64,000 nucleotides of DNA from Diospyros lotus (Eukaryota > Streptophyta > Magnoliopsida > Ericales > Ebenaceae): positions 32,367,170 to 32,431,169 of the forward strand of contig NC_068344.1 in the NCBI RefSeq assembly GCF_014633365.1. Reading direction: 5' to 3'. Shown in pieces: positions 12,311-24,174 of the stretch. The notes beneath the pieces were generated by a model. The model worked only from the letters and a program-made list of their open reading frames with translations. It searched no databases and was not told the DNA's origin. The first letter of the stretch is position 1. Every line of letters starts with the position of its first letter. The position numbers and the translations under genes were made by a program.

Positions 12311-12587
12311 TGGATGCGTAGTCGGTAGCCCCTGTTCTCCACGACATTCGATTTTTAGCATAAAACGACGTCGTTTTATCATATACAAAATGACGTCATT
12401 TTGATTAACTATCAATTCGGTTTAATTGGTTAACTGAATAAGGAAAACCAAATCGCTTTATTAATAATCAAAATTTGGTCAAGCATAACCTAAACCGATA
12501 ATCGACATTCAACAATCGAACTGAACCGGTCGGTTCGATTTTGGTTAGTTCTGTCTAACCGAATTGCTGCACACCCCTACCTATACA

Positions 12588-13204
12588 TATATATATATAT
12601 ATTGATGACCCAAGTGTCCAAACTTTATCTACCTAGTTTTGGAGGAGACCGGCCTTCCCTCTGATTCGGCCTCCGGGTAAATCAGTTGATTAGTTTATAT
12701 GGACTTACTAGTTTCTAATAATTGATTTGCTGGGATTTATTAGTAGTTAGCTACATGTTTTAAGTGCTCTTTCTTTAGTTGGATTTTAAGCTTGGGAACT
12801 TCTAGTTTAATGTTATCAGAGTTATATGTTGTTATTATAGAGCGATGGTTACTGATTTTTTGAAGAAAACTGTGGTAACTCCATTCAATCCCAATAGGGA
12901 CTATATTACACATATGGCAAAATTTAACCCCTTTTCTATCATGATTGATTATTGCTCTACATTGGTATTTTTAGGCCTTGACTGATGTATGTTACATTCC
13001 TTTTTTGGGGTTAATTTTTTGCATAACATCTTTGCAATGGATAGAAAAAAGATGTTACAACAATGAATCAACGTCGACGCAAACGACAACGTTTGGGTTT
13101 ATTTTGGATGATGCTCATGTAGACAATTGTGATAAATAATGATATTAAGGGTCATGACTGGCATCAAAGGATCCTTATAGAAATTGGGATGCTGAAAGAG
13201 AAAC
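12588..13204. other. Unassigned DNA before the Harbinger relic
   Basis: Contains a TA microsatellite next to the hAT end and no ORF with a known domain. 12840-13060 may belong to the same PIF/Harbinger element as the transposase relic downstream, but I could not find its terminal inverted repeat. Confidence 0.3.
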
Positions 13205-13833
13205 AACACTTATATGAATATTTTGTACAAGTGATAGAATCTATCATGAGCTACTTAGGATGAAAATAAGTCTATTTCGAAGATTATATGCTCATTTACG
13301 AACATATGGGTTGGTTGATAGTAAGTATGTTCGAGTTGAGGAACAATTGGCTATTTTTCTAAACACGATCGGACATAACCAACTTAATCAAGCTAGTAGT
13401 TTTACTTTCTTTAGATCTGATCAAACAGTGAGTTATTACTTCCACAAAGTGTTACACGCTTGTCTTGGACTGTATAGAGATGTTGCAATCAACGCCACTA
13501 TTCATAACTCACCATATGAGAAGGAAAATGTGAAGCCATGGTACAATTTTTTCAAGTTAGTTGTTCAAAATTATTTCAATGTATGGCATCCTTTAAGAAA
13601 ATAAAAATTACTTTTGGCAAGTTGATTTGCAAATGTCTCCTTAGAGGAACAAGTTAGGTATCGTAATAGAAAGCAAGTTATTTCTCAAAATGTTTTAGTA
13701 GCTTGCACATTTGATATGAAATTTACATATGTGTTGGCTAGTTGGGAGGGATCGGCACATGACGGTCAGTTGTTAAGGAGTGCAATATTACGCTAAGGCA
13801 TAAGCTAAAAATTTCTTTCGGTAAGTTGTATTA
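13205..13833 (+). pseudogene. PIF/Harbinger transposase (ALP1/HARBI1-like), broken
   Basis: The frame enters with YHELLRMKISLFRRLYAHLR, runs through VEEQLAIFLNTIGHNQLN and FFRSDQTVSYYFHKVL (13260-13604), then shifts or is deleted. It resumes near 13626 with VSLEEQVRYRNRKQVISQNV and FTYVLASWEGSAHDGQLL, stops at about 13793, and a further frame gives LKISFGKLY. These blocks match in order the plant Harbinger nuclease family (relatives of ANTAGONIST OF LIKE HETEROCHROMATIN PROTEIN 1). The segment before RYRNRK that should carry the first catalytic Asp is missing, and the RYRNRK...SWEGSAHD block stops early. A dead transposon gene. Confidence 0.8.
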
Positions 13834-14250
13834 ACTAGTTTGATAACATTTCTTTCACATGTTATAATAATAGTTTAATAATCACTATGCAACAAACAAT
13901 TTTTTAATAAGTAAATATTATCTTGTCAACATCAACTTCCCATTGGTTCTGAGATTTCTTGACTAATGAAGATTTCATGTGTGACTTGGTATTTGAGAAG
14001 CTTGGCTGAGATCCGCCTCCACTACTTTAGGATGCCAATAACCGACAACACGCAAGGGGCCCTCTCATTCTCTCTTATATAAGCTAGCCAACCACTGCTC
14101 AAGATATGTTCTTAATTTTCAGTCTTACAATAACTCTACCATCTTGAACTCTTATTTATTTGAACTTCAGAATGCTTGTAGGTGCTATCTCCCGCCGTGA
14201 GAATTGTCATTGCCTCAACCTATCCATCTTTTAGACCGGAAGGAACATTG
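13834..14250. other. Unassigned DNA with a TATA-like box
   Basis: No gene is seen. TCTTATATAAGCTAGCC at about 14070-14087 looks like a TATA box on the plus strand, followed by leader-like sequence. The segment ends where homology to the DUF247 duplication begins abruptly at 14251, which is a rearrangement breakpoint. Confidence 0.35.
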
Positions 14251-14433
14251 CCCCAAGCCCACAGGGCTAGGCACGTAAGCTTGTGGCTTGAAAGCACTTA
14301 GAGCTGCAGAGGCACGAAATATTGAAACTGGAACGTCTATATCAATCATCACCCTTTTCTCGAGGATTTTGCTCGCTTGCTTGATCCATCTTTGCTCGCT
14401 GGAGCTTGATTCAAGGATTGAAGGTAAGTTCAT
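14251..14433 (-). pseudogene. Truncated DUF247 gene copy
   Basis: From the ATG at 14433 about 61 codons match the DUF247 start at 1-287, with changes such as E-to-R after ILEK and P-to-A after FRA. Just after the VP..VGLG motif the homology ends and the frame runs into unrelated sequence (14215-14250) and a stop. At most 72 residues could be made against the 400 or more usual for the family. The upstream TATA box (near 14488) survives. This relic belongs to the third duplication copy. Confidence 0.85.
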
Positions 14434-15510
14434 GTTGGCGATAGGCTATGCCTTCCTAGCAAACTTATGAAGATGAAGCCTTGCTTATATAGTGCTAAAA
14501 GGGCAACGCAACGTTTGAAAAAAAAAAACTGTTGAAGTGAGTTTTGAAATGGCAACTTTTGACTATATATATATGTCTACTTCATTTAAAACATGTTTAG
14601 GTGATGTATGAATTTACTCATATACCTGATAATTATAAGATTTTATCATTGTCAATTAATAATTCTAAATTTTGTTAATTCTTATTTTATTTTATTTTTG
14701 TACTTAGTAATTGAAATTATTGTTTGATGATGTTAATTACGTCAAATATGCCTAATTATTTTCATTATATTCACTTACTTCTAGGAAAGATGGAATTTTC
14801 TTCTATATCTTTTCATACTGAAGGCTTAGCTGATCAAAGATAAATCCTTGTGTGGAACACATGTTTAACAACTTTTAAATGTTTCACTGTAAGAGAAATT
14901 ACTAGAACTCTGGCGAATTGTTATAGCTTGAAGTTGGAATTGATAATATTTTGATCAAATTAAAATAAAAGAATTACTTATAGAAAGTATAATATAAAAT
15001 TTATTAATGTTGCTTTCTTAATTAATTTAAACATTTTGAATAATGTTACATAACAAAAGATAAATCAGTAAGATATTTGACTAACTTGAATTTCAACACT
15101 TTAAAATAAGTAATTCACAAAAAAAAATGACTTGTATTCTTAACACACTATATTTTTTTTATTTGTTTATTTACCAAAACAACCATCGCTCTCTTCTTTC
15201 TTTCTTTTTTTTTTCTAAAATAGTAAGATAGAATATATTTGGTGTACAATAATGCTCATTAAATAATTCATAATATGCTTGTCCGATTCTCATAGCTCTC
15301 TCTCTCTTAAATAATTCATAATATGCTTGTCCGATTCTCATAGCTCTCTCTCTCTCTCTCTCTCTCCATGTGACAGCCATGGAGGGACCATTCAAACTGT
15401 GGTACCTAGGAGGGACCATTCTTTATATATATCACGAGGAAAATGAATATCCCTGTTTATGCATGATAAAGAAGCAAGCGTCACACTCACTGATGTCATA
15501 TTTTTTTATA

Positions 15511-17549
15511 AGGGTAATGCTATTTGCACAATTATTCTGACTATTGATTTGATAATTTAAGTCAAAATGACATATCTATCCTTAATCTAAATAACTAATT
15601 TACCCTTAACTTTTGATGCCCAATTTGAATACCCTAGCCGGCCATAAAATCTCTCTCTATTTCTCTCCCTCTCACTACGAAAATTTCTTCGACCAGCTTT
15701 TCTCTGACTACGACATCCTCTTTTTGGCCACTTTCCAGTGTCAAGCACTCCGATAGTAATCACGTCCTCAACATAATCCGGCTTTCTCTTCTTCTCTCTT
15801 CTCTTCCTTCTTCCTCATCTGATTTTATGCTTGGCTAGAGGTTTAAGGTTAGATCTATGGAGATTCGGCAATTAGATCTTGCTAGTTTTTTAGCATGTTA
15901 GTCGATGGGGATAAGGGTGTCGGGTGGTTACCTCTGATTGCCGAAAACTATCGACCACAATATTGGTGACAACTGCTAGTGCGTTTACGCGGGTGTTGGA
16001 TTTGGCTGAAAGTTTAAACTTATATTATATAGAGATTTGGCCTTTGGATGTTGTTGATTTTTTGGTATGTTGGTCGATGATGATGAGGGTGTCGAGTGGT
16101 TGCCTCTGATTACCGAAAACCACCAGCCACGATGGTCGATGGCGATTGACAGTGGGTTTTTAAGTTTTAACCGAAAATTAAAAATCAGATCTAAAAAAAT
16201 TCAACCGTTAAATCTAATCCATTTTTATATATGTTAACTTGTTTGGCTTGACAATTCTAATGGTAGATTCTGATTGTGGGAATCTCCGATCGGCAACCAT
16301 AGCGTTGGCCAGTTGTGGCAAATATTTTTTTTTCAAAATTTTAAAATAAACTTGTTTTTTGATGTTTTTATTTTGAGAAATAATTTTTAATAAAAAAATA
16401 CATTTTTAAAAGTTTACACTCAAAATATAAAATTAAAAATAAATTAAAAATTAAAAATTTAAATACGAAAAAATACATCACCTTATTCCTTATTTGAGCA
16501 TTTTCAATTTGACACTGGGTTATTAGTTCATTAGAACATTGTAAATGCTAATGACATTTTGAACAGTTTCTTGTCTATGCAATGTTAGTATCAATCTTGA
16601 TCATCAAACTTGAATGATCAATGATCTAAAGCAAACATCATGAGCGATAGTTGTTGTATTACAGTTATGTTTGTAAGTAAGATGAATTTAACTTTCCAAT
16701 TTTCAACTTCAATGTGTTAATCGTGTTATATCATTGAAAATAATTGTCAAATGAATTAATAGTTTAATTATTTAAAACTCTCCAAAATACTTTGTTAATA
16801 AAATTAATTTTTTTATATTGTCTTGTATTTAAATTCAGATGACTTAAATTAAAATATCATAAAAATATGATTTTTATATATAATTCAAAACTATCTTATT
16901 CTCTATAATCTCATTATTAGCATTACATATATATATATATGATCTTGTTGCTTATATTTTAATTTAAAAAAAAAAAGAATAATTAAAATTGGAAATCACA
17001 CTAAGCAAACAAAAAATAAAAAAATCATTCCAATATGAGACACCAACAGTAGGGGAGGGAAAAGACCTTGACAAAAATGGCCTGGAGGAGATGACGATGG
17101 TAGCAAATGGAGGAGGAGACATCGATGACAATAAAAGGGGTCGGTCCGAGTAGGTGAGAGAAAGAGAGAAGGGTAGAGGAGACACCAGCGACAACAAAGG
17201 TGGAGAAGACGCCGACTACAACAAAAGAGAAAAGAGGTGATGGTGGCATCAAAGAGAAAAGGAGACGTCAACAGGTCCAGTCCGAATAGGTAAGAGAGAG
17301 TGTGTGACAGACAAGAGGCGAGGGGTGAGTAGAGGTGAAGTCGACGACAACAATTGGTGGAGATACCGACGGCAACGGCAACGGAAGAGACTGTAAGAGA
17401 AAGAGAATGAATGAGGAATAATGAGTAAGTATTCAAATTATTACTTCTCTAGATAAATTTATTGCGATATTTTGGTGCCAAAACCAAAATATTGCGATAA
17501 ATTGAATTGTCCAATCGATTGGTAAAACTATTGTGCAAATAGCATTACC
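15511..17549. mobile_element. MULE-like non-autonomous TIR element
   Basis: Terminal inverted repeats share GGTAATGCTATTTGCACAAT: left end at 15511-15532, right end reverse complemented at 17530-17549. The nine bases TTTTTTATA (15502-15510) and TTTTTGATA (17550-17558) form an 8/9 TSD. Duplication copies 1 and 2 lack the element at about 1310 and 4090. A nine-base TSD and GG(G)TAATGC ends point to Mutator-like elements, though hAT cannot be excluded. The interior has a partial direct repeat (about 15886-15965 and 16050-16135) and purine-rich sequence at 17040-17410 giving overlapping low-complexity ORFs. No transposase. Confidence 0.75.
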
Positions 17550-17971
17550 TTTTTGATAGTTTCACAAAATATTTCTCACCCTTTTAATTTAGTACATAAT
17601 GATGATAAATATGGAGCTCCTTGTAAAATTAGTATTTCATCTTATCATTAGTGATCATGTTCCTAATCCTAAGTTTATGTCTGTTGGGATCAAAATACCT
17701 AATTCTTAACTTGTGAAAATCTGTGAGGAAACAAAACAACCATCCAAGTATCAAGTGCAATCATAAAAATAAAGGAGACAATCAATTTACATGAACCCCC
17801 CCTCAATGTGAGAAGTAAAATCACGGGACAAAACGCAATCCAAAAATTCCACTAAATTCACCAAATCTTGGTTACAAAAATCCTCTAAACAATCACAAGA
17901 GACAAAACACAAAATCAAACTTATCTTAAGTCAATGAAATAACAAAGGAGTTAGGGAAGAACAAATTGAAG

Positions 17972-18505
17972 AACAAGGCAGTATAAAAAAGGCTCAATTC
18001 CCAAGGATCTCAGTCTCCAAATCATATCTCTACCGTTCAAATCCTAGAACCACGAGTCTAGAATGTAACCTCCAAACTTCAGCTCAATCGGACCACAAAA
18101 CACCTTTTGATTGTTTGTTTGATTACAATTGTGTAGGTAGAAACTAAAATCCAAATCGAACCACAAGACAATACTAAAATGGCTTCATTCCCAAATATCC
18201 TAGCCTCAAAATCAAATATTAATCCTTCATATCCTAGAACCACGAATCATTAACGTACCTTCCAAACTTCAGCTCAATCAGATCACAAAACATAATTTGA
18301 TCAACAAAAGAATTAGGGAAGAACAAGTCAAACCACAAGGCAATACGAAAACGACTCAATTTCCAAGGATCCCAACATCCAAATCAAATCTCCATTGTGT
18401 AGATCCTAAAACCACGAATTTAGAACGCATATTCTAAATTTTAGCTCAATCAAATTGTAAAACACCGTCTGATCATCTCTTTGATAAGTAGAAATTCTAA
18501 TTCAA
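17972..18505. repeat. About 180-bp tandem repeat, three units (paralogue of 4255-4809)
   Basis: Units begin near 17972, 18160 and 18337, each with ACAAGGCA or ACAAGACA and then AGATCCTA-type and TAGAACG-type blocks. Same order and number as the array in duplication copy 2. Confidence 0.7.
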
Positions 18506-21500
18506 ATTCTCTAAGAACACTTATATTTTTCTCCTATTTCTTCTCTTCCTTATGCACAACTTTTATAGTCTAAGTGACACAAAATCCTAATATCATTAAC
18601 GGGTATTTTAGTCTTATAAGATAAAAATATCAGTGACAAAAAGTGGACAATCCTTTTAGAAATATCCAATTATTATTGGGTTATTCTCGAACTAGAAGGA
18701 AGCCTGACCCAACAATGTCCAATTATGTTTTTCAACATTCATGAAGTTTCTTGCAAGAAAATTCTTCCCAGAATTGGGGTTCTTTTAGCTGACTTACTTT
18801 TGGGAAGAACGCGTTTTCCTACATTTTGCCACGGTGCATTAATTACTCCATTGACTTACCCATCTTAACACGCTTTCCCCAGTTCTTTGACACCCAATTC
18901 TTAGCAACCCCCACTTTCTTTTGTACTTTTTTTTTTATATCCGCATCACTTTTTAAATATCTTTAGTTAAAATTAAAATTTTCTTAATTTTGTTTATTGG
19001 TAACTTAATGTTTTATTACTGTGACAAATATATGTAATATTTATATTTATAACTACTTGTCATTTTGGTATGTTATATATATGTATACATATAATTTTTT
19101 AGGAATAAAATTTGTCTAACTTTTTTATTACTGGTGTTGCGTTATGCTTGTTAATGTTAAAAACAAGTGAAAATTGTTGGGTTAATTTTTGTTTATTGTG
19201 CTGCGGATTTATAAAATTAGGTTTGGGTTGGGTGGTTATAGATTGGGCCTCGAGCCCATATCTCAAGCCCCCGCAAGCAAACTTGTACTCAAACTGTTCA
19301 TATGAGACAATCTGGTACACCTTTTGTTTTGCCCAGCTTCCACCTTTCCTACTTCCAATCCACCCTGCATTAATTGAGTTCAAACTTGCAATTGAATTGC
19401 TTGAGAAATCAGCCGCATTGCTAGGGGTGTCTATTTTTTTTATTTTTTTTATTTTAGACTAAAAATTCATATTAAACTGGAAGTGGGGAATTAGTGACGG
19501 AAAAATTAAGAAAGATGAAAAAGTGTAGAAACTATGGCCAATGATAATTAGAGATAATTAAATAGGTTAGGTGTGATTTTAGTTTTGATCCAGCATTTTA
19601 GACTCAATTGACATGGGTATGGGCCTAGAAGATATGGGTATAAAAATCTCCTAAATTTTTTTATCCTGCCAATAGAAAAATCTCTCAAATTTCTATTTCT
19701 TTTTGTTTATAGAGAATAGATTTCTTTTGAGTGCTTAAGGCATGTCCTAGTTTTAAGTTATAGATACTTTGTAATTTTGTTTCAATAAAATTCTTATTTA
19801 CGTAAAAAAAAGTTGTAAATTTAAAAACTAAAATTTTAAATTAATATTTGGGAAAGAAAGTCTGTAGTTTCACAAGAGGCATTAAAACTGATCCAAAGGC
19901 TTAAAGTTTTAAATATTTTTAGGCTAAAAAGTATGTTAAAAGAGGCAGTCGAGGTTGTCCTAATTTAATCTTTTGTTATCAATCTTAAATTTTTAAGCAT
20001 TGTCCTAATAATGTGTATATATACCAAAATATATGTCAGGCCTCGCTCCCGAATTACACGCTAGCATAGGAAGTCTGAGAGAACATCCATTCAAAATGGA
20101 TACAGATACAAATATCACTCAAAATTTGTAAAAAAATTATTTTCATTCCCGTATTTACTCACATCAATAGAAGCCAAAATACATACTATACATAATTCTT
20201 TACATTATAAGCTCGGGTTTACAACCCATATATTTTAAAATATACATGGGCACTAACTATCCAGAACTCGCCCAAATAATTATTATTTTTTTCCCTAGAA
20301 TGGCAAAAAAAATAAGGATGAGCCACAAGACTCAGTAACTATATAGCAAAGGGAAATTACGCCAAGATCAATACACGAAGGTATGAATAACCAAGAACCA
20401 AGGAAAGTTCACTACCCGACCACTAAATCTCAATTGAGTTCATGCCTTTCACACTGGACATCATCTCTCAAAAATTATAATTCATTACATTTCATTAAAA
20501 CACATTTGCAAAGAAAACAACTCTTTATATTTTATCAAGACACATTTTAAATTTCCATAATGTAACCATGCCCATACATAACAAATTGGCACACAAGGCC
20601 CCTCTAACCACATGTACCACATCATGCATCCCACACATAGACACCAATTTTCTCTTTTCAAGCCATGGACATCAATGTGCTATGCACTCATTCCATCATC
20701 ATGCACATGCATCCGTAATAATGAAAACCCATGTGGCTCCCAAGGCCGCCATTACCATGCATGTATGAATATATCACTAAAGATACCCATCATTCAACTG
20801 AATGCCATGCCTTTATAAAATCGTTTCATACTCATGTCACAATTTACAAGGGATACAATACACATGCATCACAATAGCTCAATAAATCATCACATCTATG
20901 CAAATACATACATATATACGCACATGTATCAAAATTTTAATAGCCCATCTTGGCTTGAGCATGCCTATCGGGTTAATGGCCACCTCGTCTGCGTTAGGCA
21001 CTCATAGGGTACCCCTTTTCCATACACGCAGACTTAGTTGCCGCGCCAAAATAATAATAGTGGCGCAAATTATAATATCAAGTATGCATATGCAACTTCA
21101 AATACATGTCACATCATGAGTGAACACTATAATACATGCAAGCCCTTTACACATAGTGTATACCCATGACTATATGTATAATGCATGTATGCCCTTCTTT
21201 ATACTATGAGTGTCCAATGGTAATTACCATGCCATGCTTAACGTATTTCATGTATGACATGACCCCACAATCATCCATCTAATTCAAAATCATAAGACAT
21301 ATTGTGGATACCATCCTTAGTGCTTTATGGATGTATTCCCTTCTTGGAAGACTCTTTTCTATCATGAAAGATCTTTTAGGGCATTACTAGGACACTTCAT
21401 AATTTAATTCAAGCACACATGTAATCACATTATCACTTTTAAAGTCCTCTAGACTTAACTTCCATACCCACTAGTTAAGTGGATTCAACATGATTATGAC

Positions 21501-21764
21501 AAGAAATTCAATCATTTCAATAGGTTCCAACAAGAAAAGCAAATGCTCATCCATTAGGTAACAACTTATCTTAACAATCTTGCTTAACTTGGATTGGGAA
21601 AGCCTTAACCAACTAAAATAAAACCTAAAATATATGTTATTATATATCAAATCGAAGCCCTCAAAGTCTAGTTTATGGAAATTCAAACGAATCAAAATTC
21701 AAACTTCTACATTAAAAGTTATGGCTAAAATAGCGAAACATACGCAGTGTAGTCAAAACAAAGT

Positions 21765-21930
21765 AGAGTCGACTTGAGGGCAAATAGAGTCGACTTGGGG
21801 CTAGTCGACTAGCCCAAAACCAAGTCGACTTGGCCTCCTGGACAAGTCGAGTCGACTAAAAATGGGGAAAAAAGGCCAAAAGAAATTAACTTCGACCGAG
21901 TCAACTTAACCCATAACAAGTCGACTCGAC
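21765..21930. repeat. GTCGAC palindrome cluster in LTR copy a
   Basis: Six GTCGAC sites in about 165 bases, most in an AGTCGACT context, plus decayed versions. Similar clusters occupy the corresponding place in copies b and d of the family. No coding role. Confidence 0.8.
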
Positions 21931-22361
21931 GCAACCCGAAATGCACGAAATGAGCACAAACCACCCAAAAACTCCTATTCTAGCTTCCTAACCCACAAAT
22001 GTCATTCCATGAATGAAATATGGGATGAAATATACCCCATGGAGACTTTCAAAAAGACCCAAAACCATCTCAATTGGAAAACCCACAAGCTAAAAAATAA
22101 TACAACATTTACAACCAAATGAGAGAAGCTATTTTACCAAGAATGATTTCAACACAATGGAAAAGACAACATCTTGCATCAAATGGAAAAGGAGAGAAAA
22201 AGAAACTTGCACAAAAAAAAATTCAAATGCAAGTAGAACTTGCCTTAAAGCTGTAACCAAAAGAGATCAAAGCTGAAAATCCCCACACTCTTGAAGCTCC
22301 AATCACAGCAAGAATAATGAAAGAAGAGGGAAAAGAAGAAGATGGAAAAAGAAGGAGAAGT

Positions 22362-23000
22362 GTAATACCACGAGAGCCTAAAGAAGGGTAGTATATATCG
22401 AGGATAACTAAGGAAGAAAACAACACCAGCTGGATACCTTTTAGGTTGAATGTAGGCAAAGAACTCCCGGGTTAAGCATGTTTAAGCTGGGGAAGTTTAA
22501 GGATGGGTGATCCCTTGGGAAGTTCGTGTAAACTTATTAAGGTAAGTTGTTCCGATCCTTCCTATCGCTCGATGTGGAATGTTACAAGTGGTATCAGATC
22601 CGACCCTTGGAGAAGACAGTCCGATAAGGGTAGGGAGTGGTGTCGAGGCATGAGGGCCTGAACAAGGAGCGGCTCTTGGAAGGCTTCTAGGATGGCAGCT
22701 CCTAAGGGGAGAAGATCTGAGACCAATTGTAAGGTCACATGATGAGGTCGTCATGTGCTCAAGGGGGGAAAAATGTAAATATCCCGAGAGCCTAAAGAAG
22801 GGTAGTATATATCGAGAATAAGTAAGGAAGAAAATAACACCAACTGGATACCTTTTGGGTTGAATATAGGTAAATAACTCCCGAATTAAACATGTTTGAG
22901 CTAGGGAAGTTCAAGGATGGGTGAATTCCTGGGAAGTTCGTGTAGGCCCATCAAGGTAAGGTGTTCCAGTCTTTTCTATTGCTCGATGTGGGATGTTACA
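22362..23000 (+). mobile_element. Cassandra TRIM retrotransposon, complete
   Basis: TSD AGAAG at 22357-22361 and 23001-23005. LTR 1 is 22362-22586 and LTR 2 is 22774-23000; both start TGTAA and end GTTACA. The first internal bases contain TGGTATCAGATCC (from 22589), the complement of the initiator tRNA-Met 3' end, and a polypurine tract AAGGGGGGAAAAA (22761-22773) precedes LTR 2. Each LTR holds 5S rRNA-like sequence (GTTAAGCATGTTTAAGC, then GGATGGGTGATC, then GGGAAGTTCGTGT), the RNA polymerase III promoter region that defines Cassandra. 639 bp in total, non-coding, mobilised in trans. Confidence 0.95.
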
Positions 23001-23658
23001 AGAAGCCACCACTGGGAACCAAAAGAGAAAAAGAAGAAAGAGAATTAATGAAGAAAAGACAATAGCATGGGGAGAAAAAGGGAATAGTAGGCTACCAACC
23101 ACCCCATTGAAAAATTACCATTTTACCCTCCACTCACACATGCAACACAAAATATCCTCATGCCCCTTATTGTCATTTTTCATTTTCTTATTTCTTTCCT
23201 ATTTTCTTTATCAAACTAATTATGCAAATCCCCTTTTTGCCCTCACCTTTATTCATAAAGCATGCATATTTTTGTCTTTTGCCATTTTTCTTTCTTTTTT
23301 CATTTATTTCATTCCACTCATATAAATACATGAGCTCAAGCCCAAATCTTTGGCACAATTAAATATAATGGCCCATTTCCATCATAAGTCCTAATGGGCT
23401 TTACAACTTCACTTAATTAGATTTGCAAAATTTCATACTTGGGTTTAACCCAATTTCATAGCCCCAATTCATTAGAGATTGACTTATTTTAGCTTCCCAC
23501 ATATAATAATAATGCTTATAAATTATCCACAAAATTTCTTTACATAAATTTGCTACATAAAAATACTTTTCACATTTATTCTAATAGGGTAAAATTTTCA
23601 ATGCTCAAAAATAAAATACCCATAATGTCTAGGTCCACTAACGGGTTGTTATAATATA

Positions 23659-24148
23659 TGATCTAATTCTCCCTTACGGCAACTCAAAAAGAAATATATA
23701 TCTCCACTTACTATAAGAAGACCACGCACGGATGCGCATGTCGTCCATTTAATTGAAAGCAGTCACATTGCACCATTGCAGTCCAAACACGGTACCATCC
23801 AAAGCCAAGAAATATATCCACTTACTCGGATTGTTATCCCTTGCTTTAGCTGATGTTGAAAAGGCAAAAAAAAGAATTCGAAGCCACAAATGAAGGGATC
23901 CAATTATAAAAGACGAAGAAGAGGCGGTTTGTTTGGTTAAGGCTAAGTGAATTCACATGAGTCAAATACTTTGACAAGTTCAAGTCCAATGTTTTAAAGA
24001 GCTTAAACATGCACGGCTAAGCCATAGACCAAGATTTATAGGTCAAATTGACACATAAAAAAAAGCAGTAACTAAATAAAAAAACAAATGGAATAAAGAA
24101 AGCTAAATCTCTAGCTTTGAGACAAAATAAGACAAACTAAGAACCAAT
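23659..24148. other. Unassigned DNA between solo LTR a and the CACTA element
   Basis: No ORF, repeat or RNA gene recognised. It is mostly simple A-rich sequence toward the right and ends at the TSD of the large CACTA element. Confidence 0.4.
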
Positions 24149-24174
24149 ATTCATCGCAAGAATTTTGACTTTTA

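Larger units (their letters stand above)
9873..12579. mobile_element. hAT-type DNA transposon, non-autonomous
   Basis: Terminal inverted repeats begin TAGGGGTGTCCA on the left and, reverse complemented, TAGGGGTGTGCA on the right. The flanking eight bases are CCTATATA (9865-9872) and CCTATACA (12580-12587), a 7/8 match; eight-base TSDs and TAGGG ends are typical of hAT elements. Both subterminal zones are rich in CCGAAC/AACCGA motifs in opposite orientation. No transposase with a BED finger or dimerisation domain is visible. The interior has an exon-like segment on the minus strand (11194-11307) and a tandem duplication (11911-12310). Confidence 0.8.
14251..19800. repeat. Segmental duplication, copy 3
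   Basis: The longest of the three copies, continuous from the truncated DUF247 start to about 19800 except for the inserted element at 15511-17549. It carries the CT microsatellites, the 180-bp tandem array, and the block shared with 2795-3526. It shows the uninterrupted target sites for the Cassandra element (near 18778) and for solo LTR f (near 18695), so both insertions postdate the duplication. Short ORFs at 19099-19462 are chance frames through this block. Confidence 0.8.
20034..23653 (-). mobile_element. Solo LTR, family starting TGTAACGACCC (copy a)
   Basis: Flanked by ATATA on both sides (20029-20033 and 23654-23658). On the minus strand it starts TATAACAACCCG (relatives TGTAACGACCC) and ends CGAGGCCTGACA. 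Related LTRs in this window are 42813-47142 and 50332-53149 (same strand) and 57990-61266 (opposite). Shared blocks include GTGAGCCACAAG, a CCTAGAATGGCA-type motif, and a GTCGAC-rich array. After removal of the nested Cassandra element the LTR is about 2.98 kb. No coding region or primer site is attached. The choice of strand rests on the usual TGTAAC start. Confidence 0.75.

Noticed and set aside
13260..13604. A functional 114-residue HARBI1-like host gene
   Set aside because: It is only the N-terminal part; the rest follows in other frames with stops, and the first catalytic block is missing.
16964..17436. Overlapping minus-strand ORFs of 75-146 residues
   Set aside because: Leu/Ser/Pro-rich frames through a purine-rich stretch of a MULE-like element; three frames are open at once, which indicates low complexity.
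22440..22530. 5S rRNA gene
   Set aside because: The sequence is clearly 5S-like but sits in both LTRs of a Cassandra TRIM with TSD, primer site and polypurine tract, and is diverged from functional 5S.
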